A DNA stretch of 22,052 nucleotides from Verrucomicrobiota bacterium (GTDB lineage: Bacteria > Verrucomicrobiota > Kiritimatiellia > JAAZAB01), in contig JAHIMN010000267.1 of NCBI GenBank assembly GCA_018896395.1, positions 1 through 22,052 of the forward strand. Reading direction: 5' to 3'. The notes beneath the pieces are model-generated. The model worked only from the letters and a program-made list of their open reading frames with translations. It had not been told where the DNA came from and did no database searches. Both the position numbers and the translations under genes were made by a program. This document shows, piece by piece, positions 21,892 to 22,052 of the stretch (its first letter is position 1; every line of letters begins with the position of its first letter).

Positions 21892-22052
21892 ATCATTCCG
21901 GTAAATGCAATAGTGGAAAAGCGCGTGTGGTTCCCCTGGACGGGAAGGACTGGGAAGTAATCGGTTTTGATCCGCATGAACTCCGTCTTGTTCTGAGCCG
22001 GGCGGGGCAGAAGGTCGACATTGATGACAAGCATAGCGATACGGGTTGGGTC
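21888..22052 (+). CDS. N-terminal start of a GH2-like glycosidase or related protein (3' truncated by window)
   Basis: The ATG at 21888-21890 overlaps the regulator's TGA (ATGA), and the frame stays open for 55 codons to the window end. The visible sequence has V-V-P-L-D-G-K-D-W-E-V, which resembles the L-D-G-x-W-x-f stretch opening the jelly-roll domain of GH2-type beta-glycosidases. No signal peptide is visible. Only the first 55 residues can be seen, so the family is tentative; the overlap with the regulator points to shared regulation. Confidence 0.45.
   Translation, partial: MNHSGKCNSGKARVVPLDGKDWEVIGFDPHELRLVLSRAGQKVDIDDKHSDTGWV

Overview
The window is a GC-rich stretch of bacterial DNA that reads as part of a carbohydrate-degradation locus. 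The combination of a DUF4838 protein, a fused GATase-like/PHP-like exported protein, a GH38 alpha-mannosidase homologue, a clan GH-D-like hydrolase, a BadF/NAGK-type sugar kinase and a GntR-LacI hybrid regulator is typical of the PVC group (Lentisphaerota, Kiritimatiellota, Verrucomicrobiota). The abundance of small palindromic extragenic repeats fits as well. This placement is an inference from gene content, not from a marker gene; no rRNA, tRNA or CRISPR array was seen.

Layout. Positions 2-655 hold the C-terminal part of an AstE/AspA-type deacylase. Positions 656-1508 are a gene-poor stretch with a broken, exported DUF2341 gene on the minus strand (724-1056), a 157-bp nested palindromic element (1163-1319) and a strong inverted repeat that could be an operator (1390-1444). 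From 1509 to 20294 nine genes run on the plus strand: a 1202-aa exported GATase-like + PHP-like protein; a DUF4838 protein without signal peptide; an exported TIM-barrel glycosidase-like protein; an exported mutarotase-like + GATase-like protein; an exported CBM-like + GATase-like protein; a GH38 alpha-mannosidase homologue; a BadF/NAGK-type sugar kinase; and a GH36-like hydrolase. (That is eight clear products; the ninth, a GntR/LacI regulator, starts at 20770 behind its own promoter.) A tenth, a GH2-like gene, starts at 21888 by ATGA overlap with the regulator and runs off the window.

The genes fall into two cellular modules. Four products carry plausible signal peptides (1509, 7667, 10023, 12317) and should act outside the cytoplasm. 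The GH38-like enzyme, the kinase and the GH36-like enzyme carry none, and the kinase and GH36-like genes have strong Shine-Dalgarno sites at short spacing. A simple reading is extracytoplasmic binding and trimming of a glycan, followed by cytosolic hydrolysis of the imported oligosaccharide and phosphorylation of a released (amino)sugar. No transporter or sulfatase lies in the window, and the substrate cannot be named from sequence alone.

The intergenic regions are rich in structure. There are two nested palindromic elements built on the same core unit (GGTAGGGC...), an inverted array of GGCACAAAG units (12051-12270), a remnant of a transposase C-terminal HTH tail (20303-20497) bounded by 16-bp inverted repeats, and a 133-bp element with perfect 22-bp terminal inverted repeats flanked exactly by 11-bp direct repeats (20505-20659). 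The best candidates for something undescribed are the set of exported proteins with cysteine-less GATase-like domains, the GH38 homologue with a DnaJ-like Cys4 insertion, and these small mobile elements.
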